A stretch of DNA of 64,000 bases from Amia ocellicauda. Lineage: Eukaryota > Chordata > Actinopteri > Amiiformes > Amiidae. This document shows positions 30,334 to 42,451 of this stretch, piece by piece; position 1 is the first letter of the stretch, and the number at the start of each line of letters is the position of its first letter. The notes beneath the pieces are model-generated. The model searched no databases. It was not told the origin of the DNA and saw only the letters and a list, made by a program, of their open reading frames with translations. The stretch lies in NCBI RefSeq assembly GCF_036373705.1, contig NC_089855.1:49742318-49806317 (forward strand), written 5' to 3'. A program made the position numbers and the translations under genes.

Positions 30334-32241
30334 TGAGGATTAGCTCACGTGGTAGAGCGCTCGCTTAGCATTATAGCGTTATGTTGGGTGTATTTGGATA
30401 AGAGCATTTGGGCTCTGAGCTGAAGCACTGATCTAAAGAAAACCTCTCCCCCCCGAAGTTATCAGATTCCCTTAGCTCATCAGCTTGGAAGTGGTTTGCA
30501 TCAAAGTGACAGTTTTGGGGAGGATGGAACCAAGAAGAGGCCAAATAGTTTGGAATTCTGCTATGAGATGTCTGGAGAAAGGGGCCTGTAGGTGATAAAA
30601 ACTCTTTGAAGTGGACGAGAGCCGAAATCCCGACATAGAGCTACGAACCCAGGCCAACCGGCATTTCCAAAAGATGGCATGGATTGACATCAGTCATAAA
30701 TCAAGCCCCCCTCCAATAGGACACTGGGGGCTGAAACCGAAATCCAATCTCAAAAACTCAAGAACCAATCACCTCTTGATCTGACAGACTATAAGGAACA
30801 GCGGACAGTCTTTCTCGCTCTCTCTCACCTGAACCAGTAACTCGCTGCCACAGCTCAACCTGTAGCTCTGTTGCCAGAACCGGAACCAGAAACCAACTAA
30901 GTCTTTGCCGGCAACAGAAGAGTTAAACTGGGAGAAGGAGATTGAGCCGTACGAAGAATTCTTTTAAAGGACTTTATTAAATAAAGAACTTTACAGACTG
31001 CGCTGCCCGCCTGTGCCCACCTGATCAGTGGAGTTTTACAGCTGGACAATTGACTAAGTCGACTGTATACGAAAGTGTCAGTCATTTAAATAGCTATTTG
31101 AGTCTTAAGAAACTTGACCCTTGGAACAAACACGGCCCTGCTTTCCTCAAAGACTTTGTCTCCAAATAAGTATGGTGAGAGACCCTGCTTGCCAAGAAGA
31201 TTTTGTGCACAACCTTGGAGCCTTCAAACCAGTGGAAAATCTGTTTGGAAACGACTCTACTTTCGCGAAACCCCAACTTCCAGGTGTATCGACTGAGTGG
31301 AAGTTCTTGGACAAAGCCGAACCGGACTGCCTTTGTTCCAAACCACACGGACCTCGTGCCGTGTGCTGTTATCTGAGCCCGAAGCCAGAGAGGCCTCTCT
31401 GCGACGAAGTTCAGATAAGTTTAACAGTTTGGAGTTCATGATTCATGACATTTGAGAAATCAATTAGAAATGTTAATCTGTGATTCATAACTCTAGAATG
31501 TGTAATATCATTTAGTTTTCTTAAATATAAATGTGTGTTGCATTAAACTGTTTTGTTGATAATTTTAGAAATAAAATCTGTCAACGCCGAGAAATATCTT
31601 CTCATTCCTGTTTAACTGTTTAGTCTGAAATTGACACAAGTTAATAGACATTAGATTATTGGTGGCCCTGCCTATCCTTAATCATTGAATAATAATCAGT
31701 TAAGGGAAATGTGGTAACAAGTAATGATAGGATCTTTCTCGGCACCTAAACGTGAATGAGACTGATATATATATTTTACGAGAAGTTACCTGACATAAAT
31801 ACTAACCTGCGTAGTTATTTAATGTCTGACTAATAATACTAACGAGAGACTCACCTTCGTCTTACTAACCGGTATTGTAGTCAATGTGTTTATAACCTTT
31901 TTTGTTTAACGATTTGTGTTATCATATGTGATCCCATGGTCTTTGATTTGGTCACGGAAGTGATTTGTCTTCGATTTGTTGATCTAGAGTTGAATTGTAA
32001 TTAGTTTTTCCCTTTTGTATAATTAGTGTAGTGCTACATTTAGTCTTTGTTTTGAATACATTTGACAATTTATATCTTTGGAATTGGTGTCTGCGTCCAA
32101 TTATTACAGAAATTGAGTTCTACAAGATTCCAGGATTCGTGATAAGGTGATACTATAAATTCACTTCTTTAATTGAAATGTATAAGTGTACCTTACGCTA
32201 CAGCATGCGAGAGGCAGCGGGATCGATGCCTGCATTCTCCA
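30334..32241 (+). pseudogene. tRNA-Ala(AGC) split by LTR-like insertion, unit C
   Basis: Halves at 30334-30371 and 32207-32241. The T stem carries one further change, so this copy is slightly more decayed. Confidence 0.85.
30372..32202. mobile_element. LTR-like insertion, unit C
   Basis: 1831 bp, flanked by GCAT (30368-30371 and 32203-32206). Same family and position as in unit B. Confidence 0.6.
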
Positions 32242-32424
32242 AGGCCTCAGGCGCTCGTGCCCCGGTTTCGGGGGAGAGTCGCTCACTTTTCTTGCCGCAG
32301 ACACAGGCGCAAGGCATTGCCTGTTTGCCGTAAGGTTATCAGACACAACGCGCCGGCGACGGCTGCAGCATTAGCACGCCGGCTGGCCCTTCCGAAGTTC
32401 ACTGCTGCCCCTGCCAAGGGCCCC

Positions 32425-32496
32425 AGGTCCCACCGAGACTTGAACTCGGATCGCTGGATTCAGAGTCCAGTGTGCTAACCATTACACCATGGAACC
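32425..32496 (-). tRNA. tRNA-Gln(CTG), unit C
   Basis: Anticodon and loops intact. One base differs from consensus at the junction of the D and anticodon stems. Confidence 0.9.
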
Positions 32497-32631
32497 AAGC
32501 CCACTGCCCACATCTTGCCCGTGACGAAGGTTTCTGCTCTACGCACACGTCTCGCTCTGTCGCACGGCCAAGTCCAGAGTGAGCCAAGTTGCGCCCAGAG
32601 TGCTGCGTGTGGCGGGTCACTTCCGGAGCCG

Positions 32632-32703
32632 TCCCTGGTGGTCTAGTGGTCAGGATTCGGCGCTCTCACCGCCACGGCCCGGGTTCGATTCCCGGTCAGG
32701 GAA
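32632..32703 (+). tRNA. tRNA-Glu(CTC), unit C
   Basis: Consensus except for one variable-loop base. Confidence 0.93.
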
Positions 32704-33028
32704 GGTGGATCTGTTGCTCTTCCCCTAGGACCTGTATGGTGCATTTTTTCTCTCTCTCTATCTGTGATTAAATCCTTACTTATATACATATGTCCATGAA
32801 CGTTTCTGGAGCTCATGTAAATCACATCACACGACGGGCCGTGATCTTTTCGGTCACTTTGTAAGTTTTGCTCATGACAATCCTTTTCTATTGCGGCACG
32901 ATGGCTGCCACCGAGGAAGGAAAGTCGTCCGCAGTTGGCTGCAAGCTTGCCTGAAGCACAGGAAAGGACTTACTCGCGACGTGCCACTTAAAGACTGAAG
33001 AAGTGGGGGTCGGCCTCACCGAGAGCCC

Positions 33029-34935
33029 TGAGGATTAGCTCACGTGGTAGAGCGCTCGCTTAGCATTGTAGCGTTATGTTGGGTGTATTTGGATAAGAGC
33101 ATTTGGGTTCTGAGCTGAAGCACTGATCTAAAGAAAACCTCTCCCCCCCAAAGTTATCAGATTCCCTTAGCTCATCAGCTTGGAACTGGTTTGCATCAAA
33201 GTGACAGTTTTGGGGAGGATGGCACCAAGAAGAGGCCAAATAGTTTGGAATTCTGCTATGAGATGTCTGGAGAAAGGGGCCTGTAGGTGATAAAAACTCT
33301 TTGAAGTGGACGAGAGCCGAAATCCCGACATAGAGCTACGAACCCAGGCCAACCGGCATTTCCAAAAGATGGCATGGATTGACATCAGTCATAAATCAAG
33401 CCCCCCTCCAATAGGACACTGGGGGCTGAAACCGAAATCCAATCTCAAAAACTCAAGAACCAATCACCTCTTGATCTGACAGACTATAAGGAACAGCGGA
33501 CAGTCTTTCTCGCTCTCTCTCACCTGAACCAGTAACTCGCTGCCACAGCTCAACCTGTAGCTCTGTTGCCAGAACCGGAACCAGAAACCAACTAAGTCTT
33601 TGCCGGCAACAGAAGAGTTAAACTGGGAGAAGGAGATTGAGCCGTACGAAGAATTCTTTTAAAGGACTTTATTAAATAAAGAACTTTACAGACTGCGCTG
33701 CCCGCCTGTGCCCACCTGATCAGTGGAGTTTTACAGCTGGACAATTGACTAAGTCGACTGTATACAAAAATGTCAGTCATTTAAATAGCTATTTGAGTCT
33801 TAAGAAACTTGACCCTTGGAACAAACACGGCCCTGCTTTCCTCAAAGACTTTGTCTCCAAATAAGTACGGTGAGAGACCCTGCTTGCCAAGAAGATTTTG
33901 TGCACAACCTTGGAGCCTTCAAACCAGTGGAAAATCTGTTTGGAAACGACTCTACTTTCGCGAAACCCCAACTTCCAGGTGTATCGACTGAGTGGAAGTT
34001 CTTGGACAAAGCCGAACCGGACTGCCTTTGTTCCAAACCACACGGACCTCGTGCCGTGTGCTGTTATCTGAGCCCGAAGCCACAGAGGCCTCTCTGCGAC
34101 GAAGTTCAGATAAGTTTAACAGTTTGGAGTTCATGATTCATGACATTTGAGAAATCAATTAGAAATGTTAATCTGTGATTCATAACTCTAGAATGTGTAA
34201 TATCATTTAGTTTTCTTAAATATAAATGTGTGTTGCATTAAACTGTTTTGTTGATAATTTTAGAAATAAAATCTGTCAACGCCGAGAAATATCTTCTCAT
34301 TCCTGTTTAACTGTTTAGTCTGAAATTGACACAAGTTAATAGACATTAGATTATTGGTGGCCCTGCCTATCCTTAATCATTGAATAATAATCAGTTAAGG
34401 GAAATTGTGGTAACAAGTAATGATAGGATCTTTCTCGGCACCTAAACGTGAATGAGACTGATATATATATATAACGAGAAGTTACCTGACATAAATACTA
34501 ACCTGCGTAGTTATTTAATGTCTGACTAATAATACTAACGAGAGACTCACCTTCGTCTTACTAACCGGTATTGTAGTCAATGTGTTTATAACCTTTTTTG
34601 TTTAACGATTTGTGTTATCATATGTGATCCCAAGGTCTTTGATTTGGTCACGGAAGTGATTTGTCATCGATTTGTTGATCTAGAGTTGAATTGTAATTAA
34701 TTTCCCTTTTGTATAATTAGTGTAGTGCTACATTTAGTCTTTGTTTTGAATACATTTGACAATTTATATCTTTGGAATTGGTGTCTGCGTCCAATTATTA
34801 CAGAAATTGAGTTCTACAAGATTCCAGGATTCGTGATAAGGTGATACTATGAATTCACGTCTTTAATTGAAATGTATAAGTGTACCTTACGCTACAGCAT
34901 GCGAGAGGCAGCGGGATCGATGCCCGCATTCTCCA
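33029..34935 (+). pseudogene. tRNA-Ala(AGC) split by LTR-like insertion, unit D
   Basis: Halves at 33029-33066 and 34901-34935, both close to consensus. Confidence 0.88.
33067..34896. mobile_element. LTR-like insertion, unit D
   Basis: 1830 bp, flanked by GCAT (33063-33066 and 34897-34900), with perfect 8-bp inverted ends. Confidence 0.6.
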
Positions 34936-35941
34936 AGGCCTCAGGCGCTCGTGCCCCGGTTTCGGGGGAGAGTCGCTCACTTTTCTTGCCGCAGACACAG
35001 GCGCAAGGCATTGCCTGTTTGCCGTAAGGTTATCAGACACAACGCGCCGGCGACGGCTGCAGCATTAGCACGCCGGCTGGCCCTTCCGAAGTTCCCCAAA
35101 AACAACCGAGATGCCGCTTCGACGTCGTAACCCCAGGAACGACCGCAAAGGCACTCCAACCCTCAATCTTCCGATCCGAAGTCAGACCGAAGAGACTGTA
35201 TGATGTTTTAGATTAAAGATAGTATGCAGACCGAGCAAGTTAGATTTATCGAGCTAGCAAACAGCCATTGAGGCACCTGTTCGGGACGTACCCTGTAGAA
35301 ATTCCTGTCAACGATAAAAGGATCAAACGGTGGAGAAAAAGCCCGCAGGATGTTTGTCAAAACTCTGTTTGTGGACTGAATGGCTTTCCCAGATTGGCAG
35401 GGACTGTTTTTGGTATTGACTGAGGGACAGTTGTAAAAGACAACCTCTCACCGGACCTCTGGCATACACCAAAGAAAGCCACCTCACCTCTCCCCCGGAT
35501 CTCACAAAACACAATCCCCCCCGCCCCCAAGGAAGACAGACCGCAATCGGACTCGGGCTTGCACCTTTTGATTGGATGAACGGCCGCAAACATTCTATGT
35601 CATTTTCTTTAAAAGCTTCACTCGTGCTTGTAAGAAACCGAGGTCTCACTGAAAGAATGCCCTGACGTGGTTGCTTCCAAGCTAGCTGGTTTACAAAGTC
35701 CCTTCACGCTTTAAGGGAAATAGGGGAATAATCTATCTGTAATCTGTCAACACAGGCACCTTCTTCTCCGTTAAGCCACGCGGTCACCACCAGGAAGGTG
35801 AACGCACCAGGCCGACCCGGAGTTTTCGCCAATTCGTCTCCAAGCCTCCCAAGAGGGAACATAAACAGGCCTTATTCGCAGACACAGGCCCTCACGCAGG
35901 GAGACCACCGCTTCACTGCTGCTGCCCCTGCCAAGGGCCCC

Positions 35942-36013
35942 AGGTCCCACCGAGACTTAAACTCGGATCGCTGGATTCAGAGTCCAGAGTGCTAACCATT
36001 ACACCATGGAACC
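35942..36013 (-). tRNA. tRNA-Gln(CTG), unit D (T-loop variant)
   Basis: The T loop reads GTTTAAGTC instead of GTTCAAGTC, so the conserved C56 and the B-box core are altered. Lower transcription or folding is likely. Confidence 0.82.
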
Positions 36014-36148
36014 AAGCCCGCAGCCCTACTCTTGCCCGTGACGAAGGTTTCTTCTCTACGCACACGTCTCGCTCTGTCGCACGGCCAATTCCAGAGTGAG
36101 CCAAGTTGTGCCCAGAGTGCTGCGTGTGGCGGGTCACTTCCGGAGCCG

Positions 36149-36220
36149 TCCCTGGTGGTCTAGTGGTCAGGATTCGGCGCTCTCACCGCCGCGGCCTGGG
36201 TTCGATTCCCGGTCAGGGAA
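36149..36220 (+). tRNA. tRNA-Glu(CTC), unit D
   Basis: Near consensus, with one C-to-T change before the T stem. Confidence 0.92.
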
Positions 36221-36545
36221 AGTGGATGTGTTGCTCTTCCCCTAGGACCTGTATGGTGCATTTTTTCTCTCTCTCTATCTGTGATTAAATCCTTACTTAT
36301 ATACATATGTCCATGAACGTTTCTGGAGCTCATGTAAATCACATCACACGACGGGCCGTGATCTTTTCGGTCACTTTGAAAGTTTTGCTCATGACATTCC
36401 TTTTCTATTGTGGCACGATGGCTGCCACCGAGGAAGGAAAGTCGTCCGCAGTTGGCTTCAAGCTTGCCTGAAGCGCAGGAAAGGACTTACTCGCGACGTG
36501 CCACTTAAAGACTGAAGAAGTGGGGGTCGGCCTCACCGAGAGCCC

Positions 36546-38454
36546 TGAGGATTAGCTCACGTGGTAGAGCGCTCGCTTAGCATTGTAGCGTTATGTTGGG
36601 TGTATTTGGATAAGAGCATTTGGGCTCTGAGCTGAAGCACTGATCTAAAGAAAACCTCTCCCCCCCAAAGTTATCAGATTCCCTTAGCTCATCAGCTTCG
36701 AACTGGTTTGCATCAAAGTGACAGTTTTGGTGAGGATGGCACCAAGAAGAGGCCAAATAGTTTGGAATTCTGCTATGAGATGTCTGGAGAAAGGGGCCTG
36801 TAGGTGATAAAAACTCTTTGAAGTGGACGAGAGCCGAAATCCCGACATAGAGCTACGAACCCAGGCCAACCGGCATTTCCAAAAGATGGCATGGATTGAC
36901 ATCAGTCATAAATCAAGCCCCCCTCCAATAGGACACTGGGGGCTGAAACCGAAATCCAATCTCAAAAACTCAAGAACCAATCACCTCTTGATCTGACAGA
37001 CTATAAGGAACAGCGGACAGTCTTTCTCGCTCTCTCTCACCTGAACCAGTAACTCGCTGCCACAGCTCAACCTGTAGCTCTGTTGCCAGAACCGGAACCA
37101 GAAACCAACTAAGTCTTTGCCGGCAACAGAAGAGTTAAACTGGGAGAAGGAGATTGAGCCGTACGAAGAATTCTTTTAAAGGACTTTATTAAATAAAGAA
37201 CTTTACAGACTGCGCTGCCCGCCTGTGCCCACCTGATCAGTGGAGTTTTACAGCTGGACAATTGACTAAGTCGACTGTATACGAAAGTGTCAGTCATTTA
37301 AATAGCTATTTGAGTCTTAAGAAACTTGACCCTTGGAACAAACACGGCCCTGCTTTCCTCAAATACTTTGTCTTCAAATAAGTACGGTGAGAGACCCTGC
37401 TTGCCAAGAAGATTTTGTGCACAACCTTGGAGCCTTCAAACCAGTGGAAAATCTGTTTGGAAACGACTCTACTTTCGCGAAACCCCAACTTCCAGGTGTA
37501 TCGACTGAGTGGAAGTTCTTGGACAAAGCCGAACCGGACTGCCTTTGTTCCAAACCACACGGACCTCGTGCCGTGTGCTGTTATCTGAGCCCGAAGCCAG
37601 AGAGGCCTCTCTGCGACGAAGTTCAGATAAGTTTAACCGTTTGGAGTTCATGATTCATGACATTTGAGAAATCAATTAGAAATGTTAATCTGTGATTCAT
37701 AACTCTAGAATGTGTAATATCATTTAGTTTTCTTAAATATAAATGTGTGTTGCATTAAACTGTTTTGTTGATCATTTTAGAAATAAAATCTGTCAACGCC
37801 GAGAAATATCTTCTCATTCCTGTTTAACTGTTTAGTCTGAAATTGACACAAGTTAATAGACATTAGATTATTGGTGGCCCTGCCTATCCTTAATCATTGA
37901 ATAATAATCATTTAAGGGAAATTGTGGTAACAAGTAATGATAGGATCTTTCTCGGCACCTAAACGTGAATGAGACTGATATATATATATAACGAGAAGTT
38001 ACCTGACATAAATACTAACCTGCGTAGTTATTTAATGTCTGACTAATAATACTAACGAGAGACTCACCTTCGTCTTACTAACCGGTATTGTAGTCAATGT
38101 GTTTATAACCTTTCTTGTTTAACGATTTGTGTTATCATATGTGATCCCATGGTCTTTGTTTTGGTCACGGAAGTGATTTGTCTTCGATTTGTTGATCTAG
38201 AGTTGAATTGTAATTAGTTTTTCCCTTTTGTATAATTAGTGTAGTGCTACATTTAGTCTTTGTTTTGAATACATTTGACAATTTATATCTTTGGAATTGG
38301 TGTCTGCGTCCAATTATTACAGAAATTGAGTTCTACAAGATTCCAGGATTCGTGATAAGGTGATACTATAAATTCACTTCTTTAATTGAAATGTATAAGT
38401 GTACCTTACGCTACAGCATGCGAGAGGCAGCGGGATCGATGCCCGCATTCTCCA
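36546..38454 (+). pseudogene. tRNA-Ala(AGC) split by LTR-like insertion, unit E
   Basis: Halves at 36546-36583 and 38420-38454. Confidence 0.88.
36584..38415. mobile_element. LTR-like insertion, unit E
   Basis: 1832 bp, flanked by GCAT (36580-36583 and 38416-38419). Confidence 0.6.
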
Positions 38455-39468
38455 AGGCCTCAGGCGCTCGTGCCCCGGTTGCGGGGGAGAGTCGCTCACT
38501 TTTCTTGCCGCAGACACAGGCGCAAGGCATTGCCTGTTTGCCGTAAGGTTATCAGACACAACGCGCCGGCGACGGCTGCAGCATTAGCACGCCGGCTGGC
38601 CCTTCCGAAGTTCCCCAAAAACGACCGAGATGCCGCTTCGACGTCGTAACCCCAGGAACGACCGCAAAGGCACTCCAACCCTCAATCTTCCGATCCGAAG
38701 TCAGACCGAAGAGACTGTATGATGTTTTAGATTAAAGATAGTATGCAGACCAAGCAAGTTAGATTTATCGAGCTAGCAAACAGCCATTGAGGCACCTGTT
38801 CGGGACGTACCCTGTAGAAATTCCTGTCAACGATAAAAGGATCAAACGGTGGAGAAAAAGCCCGCAGGATGTTTGTCAAAACTCTGTTTGTGGACTGAAT
38901 GGCTTTCCCAGATTGGCAGGGACTGTTTTTGGTATTGACTGAGGGACAGTTGTAAAAGACAACCTCTCACCGGACCTCTGGCATACACCAAAGAAAGCCA
39001 CCTCACCTCTCCCCCGGATCTCACAAAACACAATCCCCCCCGCCCCCAGGGAAGACAGACCGCAATCGGACTCGGGCTTGCACCTTTTGATTGGATGAAC
39101 GGCCGCAAACATTCTATGTCATTTTCTTTTAAAGCTTCATTCGTGCTTGTAAAAAACCGAGGTCTCACTGAAAGAATGCCCTGACGTGGTTGCTTCCAAG
39201 CTAGCTGGTTTACAAAGTTCCTTTTCGCTTTAACGATGATTTCCAAGAAGGGAAATAATCTATCTGTAATCTGTCAACACAGGCACCTTCTTCTCCGTTA
39301 AGCCACGCGGTCACCACCAGGAAGATGAACGCACCAGGCCGACCCGGAGTTTTCGCCAATTCGTCTCCAAGCCTCCCAAGAGGGAACATAAACAGGCCTT
39401 ATTCGCAGACACAGGCCCTCACGCAGGGAGACCACCGCTTCACCGCCGCTGCCCCTGCCAAGGGCCCC

Positions 39469-39540
39469 AGGTCCCACCGAGACTTGAACTCGGATCGCTG
39501 GATTCAGAGTCCAGAGTGCTAACCATTACACCATGGAACC
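39469..39540 (-). tRNA. tRNA-Gln(CTG), unit E
   Basis: Consensus copy. Confidence 0.94.
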
Positions 39541-39675
39541 AAGCCCGCTGCCCACCTCTTGCCCGTGACAAAAGTTTCTGCTCTACGCACACGTCTCGCT
39601 CTGTCGCACGGCCAAGTCCAGAGTGAGCCAAGTTGCACCCAGAGTGCTGCGTGTGGCGGGTCACTTCCGGAGCCG

Positions 39676-39747
39676 TCCCTGGTGGTCTAGTGGTCAGGAT
39701 TCGGCGCTCTCACCGCCGCGGCCCGGGTTCGATTCCCGGTCAGGGGA
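39676..39747 (+). tRNA. tRNA-Glu(CTC), unit E
   Basis: Consensus body; the acceptor end reads GGGGA instead of GGGAA, leaving a wobble pair at the top of the stem. Polinton P3 starts 34 bp downstream and its T6 run (39795-39800) is the first T4+ tract, 48 nt from the gene end. Confidence 0.9.
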
Positions 39748-39780
39748 GGTGGATTTGTTGCTCTTCCCCTAGGACCTGTG

Positions 39781-39830
39781 AGTAGATAGTAGGGTTTTTT
39801 GGGCGCGGCCTATTTTGTTATGACGTATGC
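39781..39830. repeat. Left terminal repeat tip of Polinton P3
   Basis: Matches the tip of the other ends (AGTAGATAGTAGGG, T6, GGGCGCGGCC). Only the outer part of the repeat is claimed here. Confidence 0.85.
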
Positions 39831-39887
39831 CCTAAGGGTCTACTCTCTTCTAAGAGGGCGGTGTGTCGTGACGTAGTGAAGAGATAG

Positions 39888-39896
39888 GATAAAAGG
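39888..39896 (+). promoter_or_regulatory. TATA-like box for the 282-residue gene, P3
   Basis: GATAAAAGG, about 40 bp before the ATG at 39932, preceded by a TGACGTAG CRE-like site. Confidence 0.4.
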
Positions 39897-39931
39897 CACA
39901 ACAATTCATTCATGGTTTAAAATTTAAGAGA

Positions 39932-40780
39932 ATGTCTTACCCGAAAGCTGCGGACGTCGACAGGCTCTACAGGCCTCTTCAAACCCGGGATCACCCCTGG
40001 TTCTATTCCCCAGATTTTGTATACACTCCGGAACCCTCTGACTGCGGTTACCCTCCAAGACCTCAGACCCCGGTCCCTCAGGACGAAACAACATGCGGAG
40101 CGATGGATGTCCAAATGAGTCTCGGGGATCCCCAGCCTCTGGAGCTCATGGAGGGCCTCGATTTTGCCGAACTGTCTACCGTCTGTGCGTCTCAGGAGGG
40201 GGTCAGTCCAATGGATGTAGAAACACCCCACAAACCACCAGGCGACCCAATGAGCATCGGACGGTCTCGGGGGCGTGATGAAGACGCAGGATTTATGCCC
40301 GGGGTAGGTGTCCAAGTAAGCAGAGTGGTTAAAAGCACCCTGGTGTATATTCTGAGTGCTCTCATCGACCGAGCTCTGAAAGAAGTCTGTCGGGGGTGTG
40401 AAGTGAATCACCCCAGTCAGTTGAGACACAGTTGTTTGTTTGAACCAGACCGTTACTATTTCCTGTTCTATTTCAACGTGTTTTACAGAAGACTGAACAA
40501 ACCGTGGCTGAAACCGGCACTAATCAAGGCTCTGTCTTACTCCCACATACATGTCACTGCTGGACAAGTCCAGAAAATCATAGATGAGATTTTGCTGGAG
40601 CTGAAAAAGGAGCCGTTTATAATAGAGAAACTTGGGCAGCTGCTCAATGACCTGGATGAGCCAAGTAGAAAAACCGCTGGCAAGCTAAAAGCTTATTTCT
40701 TCCGTAAAGAAGTTAAAGCTGGGGGCAGCGACGAAGAATTCGACATCTACGCCACTGATTCAGACTCTGACCTGAACTAA
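39932..40780 (+). CDS. 282-residue accessory protein with Cys/His cluster, P3
   Basis: Nearly identical to the P2 copy at 11913-12761. Confidence 0.65.
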   Translation: MSYPKAADVDRLYRPLQTRDHPWFYSPDFVYTPEPSDCGYPPRPQTPVPQDETTCGAMDVQMSLGDPQPLELMEGLDFAELSTVCASQEGVSPMDVETPHKPPGDPMSIGRSRGRDEDAGFMPGVGVQVSRVVKSTLVYILSALIDRALKEVCRGCEVNHPSQLRHSCLFEPDRYYFLFYFNVFYRRLNKPWLKPALIKALSYSHIHVTAGQVQKIIDEILLELKKEPFIIEKLGQLLNDLDEPSRKTAGKLKAYFFRKEVKAGGSDEEFDIYATDSDSDLN

Positions 40781-40792
40781 GGGACTTTGAAC

Positions 40793-41299
40793 ATGGGGAA
40801 TGTTCTGGACTGCTGCTGCAACTGGTTCTGTCATCAACACTCTGCAGCTAACCTGAGAGCGCTATTACACCATGTGCTTGACAGAAAAGTAGCCAACGCG
40901 AGCCTTTTCTCTACAGATTTAACCATCGATGAGGATCAACTTTCAAACCTGGAAAAGTTAATGGTTGCTGTAACAAAGACCGGGGGGTACGAACACTGGG
41001 ATGAAGCGCTCAAGGGGGCCAAGAATGATATTAGGCCATTTCATCAACATCTGTATGACCTTTTACTGAGCATGTTTAATACCCCTCTGTTTACTTTTAA
41101 AATAGGTCATATTGTTGTTTTATTTACATATGTAACTGAGGTGTGTGCCTACAAGATAAAGAAACAGGTATTTGTTGATATAGATCAAGTAACCAATCAT
41201 CTGATTTCTTTTTGTCTGGACCGTAGAAAAAATTGTTGTGTATGTTATACTTTTCTCAAATGTCTAAAAAGGGGTATCTGCTCTCCTGAAGTTGAATAA
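40793..41299 (+). CDS. 168-170-residue protein, possibly Bcl-2/E1B-19K-like, P3
   Basis: The same protein as P2 12774-13280. It starts 12 bp after the end of the 282-residue gene, and one mRNA ending at the shared AATAAA could carry both genes. The reasons for the tentative Bcl-2 call are given under P2. Confidence 0.5.
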   Translation: MGNVLDCCCNWFCHQHSAANLRALLHHVLDRKVANASLFSTDLTIDEDQLSNLEKLMVAVTKTGGYEHWDEALKGAKNDIRPFHQHLYDLLLSMFNTPLFTFKIGHIVVLFTYVTEVCAYKIKKQVFVDIDQVTNHLISFCLDRRKNCCVCYTFLKCLKRGICSPEVE

Positions 41300-41308
41300 A
41301 AAACCTTG

Positions 41309-41316
41309 TATAAAAA
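41309..41316 (+). promoter_or_regulatory. TATA box of the integrase/capsid block, P3
   Basis: TATAAAAA, 40 bp before the integrase ATG and just after the poly(A) signal of the upstream genes. Confidence 0.5.
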
Positions 41317-41355
41317 CTTTGCGCATAGTGTGGGTCTGTGTGTTTATTTGGCAGA

Positions 41356-42447
41356 ATGACTCGGCAAGCTCCCCAAATGCATGAACTATACTACAACCCA
41401 GCCAAGATTGGGGGTTTGGCGGGTAAGAAGGGTTTTCAAAGAGGACTCGCTGAGGCCGGCGTGAAGGTTAATGATGTGGTTGTTTCAGAATGGTTACGGG
41501 AACAAGACGCCTATACCTTACATAAACCTCTCAGGATTAACTTTAAAAGAAACCGTGTATATGCAACTGACATAGACTCACAATGGCAAATGGATCTAGT
41601 CGATATGTCAAATTTATCATAACATAACAATGGTCACAAATTTATGTTGATGTGTATCGATGTGTTATCAAAATATGCCTGGGCTCGCATTCTACATAAC
41701 AAAACAGGTCGGGCGGTGACAAGGGCCTTTGAGGATATATTGTCCCAGGGACGATGTCCTAAAAAACTGCAGACTGATAAAGGAAAAGAGTTTCTCAACA
41801 GAGAATTTCAGAATCTACTGAAGAGACACAAAATACATCATTTCACCACCGGTAATGAGCTTAAGGCATCGGTGGTGGAGAGGTTTAACCGCACCATAAA
41901 GACCAAAATGTGGAGATATTTTACAGCGGTCAACACGTTCAAGTATTTTGATAAAGTTCAGGATTTTATCGATGCTTACAACCAAGGGTATCACGCCAGT
42001 ATTAAAATGAAGCCTATAGATGTTGATCAAAGTAATTCTTTTAAGGTCTATAAAAAATTATACGGCCCATTTATTAAGAAGGGGAAAACTACTTATAAGT
42101 TCAACATCGGTGATGTGGTTCGCATTTCAAAGCTAAGGAGTACTTTTGCCAAAGGTTATGAACAAACATTTTCTGACGAATATTTTACAGTTACCGAACA
42201 GGTGGCTAGAGACCCCCCCGTGTACCCGTTAAAAGACTATGACGGGGAGGATATAGAAGGAACGTTTTATGAAGCCGAGTTACAAAAAATTATTGTGGGT
42301 AAAGACATTGTATACAGAGTTGAAAAGATATTAGCTGAGAAAACCCAGAACCGGAAAAAATATGTGTTGGTGAAATGGCTTGGATGGCCTGAAAAGTTCA
42401 ATAGTTGGGTCCCGGAACAACAGGTTTGTGATATTCAAGCCTTATAA
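41356..42447 (+). pseudogene. Polinton chromodomain integrase, P3 (broken)
   Basis: Counterpart of the P2 integrase at 13337-14428, with the same DDE core and C-terminal chromodomain recognisable. Broken in this copy. Confidence 0.88.
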
Positions 42448-42451
42448 CAAC

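Larger units (their letters stand above)
26521..39780. repeat. tRNA array, four units (B-E) between P2 and P3
   Basis: Direct tandem units: B 26521-30036, C 30037-32730, D 32731-36247 and E 36248-39780. B, D and E are about 3.52 kb; C is shortened to about 2.7 kb. Each unit holds the interrupted tRNA-Ala, tRNA-Gln and tRNA-Glu. The spacer of about 1 kb between tRNA-Ala and tRNA-Gln (for example 28726-29730) is partly GC-rich with no recognisable gene. Units C and D share a CCTGTA junction and a longer T run, while B and E share several tail variants. This shows local copying within the array. Confidence 0.95.

Noticed and set aside
38842-39246. 134-codon minus-strand ORF in the array spacer
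   Set aside because: Its length varies between units with small indels, it has no recognisable domain, and it lies in a tRNA spacer.
26521-39780. Tandem direct repeats considered as CRISPR or satellite
   Set aside because: Units are about 3.5 kb, contain tRNA genes and have no short repeat-spacer structure.
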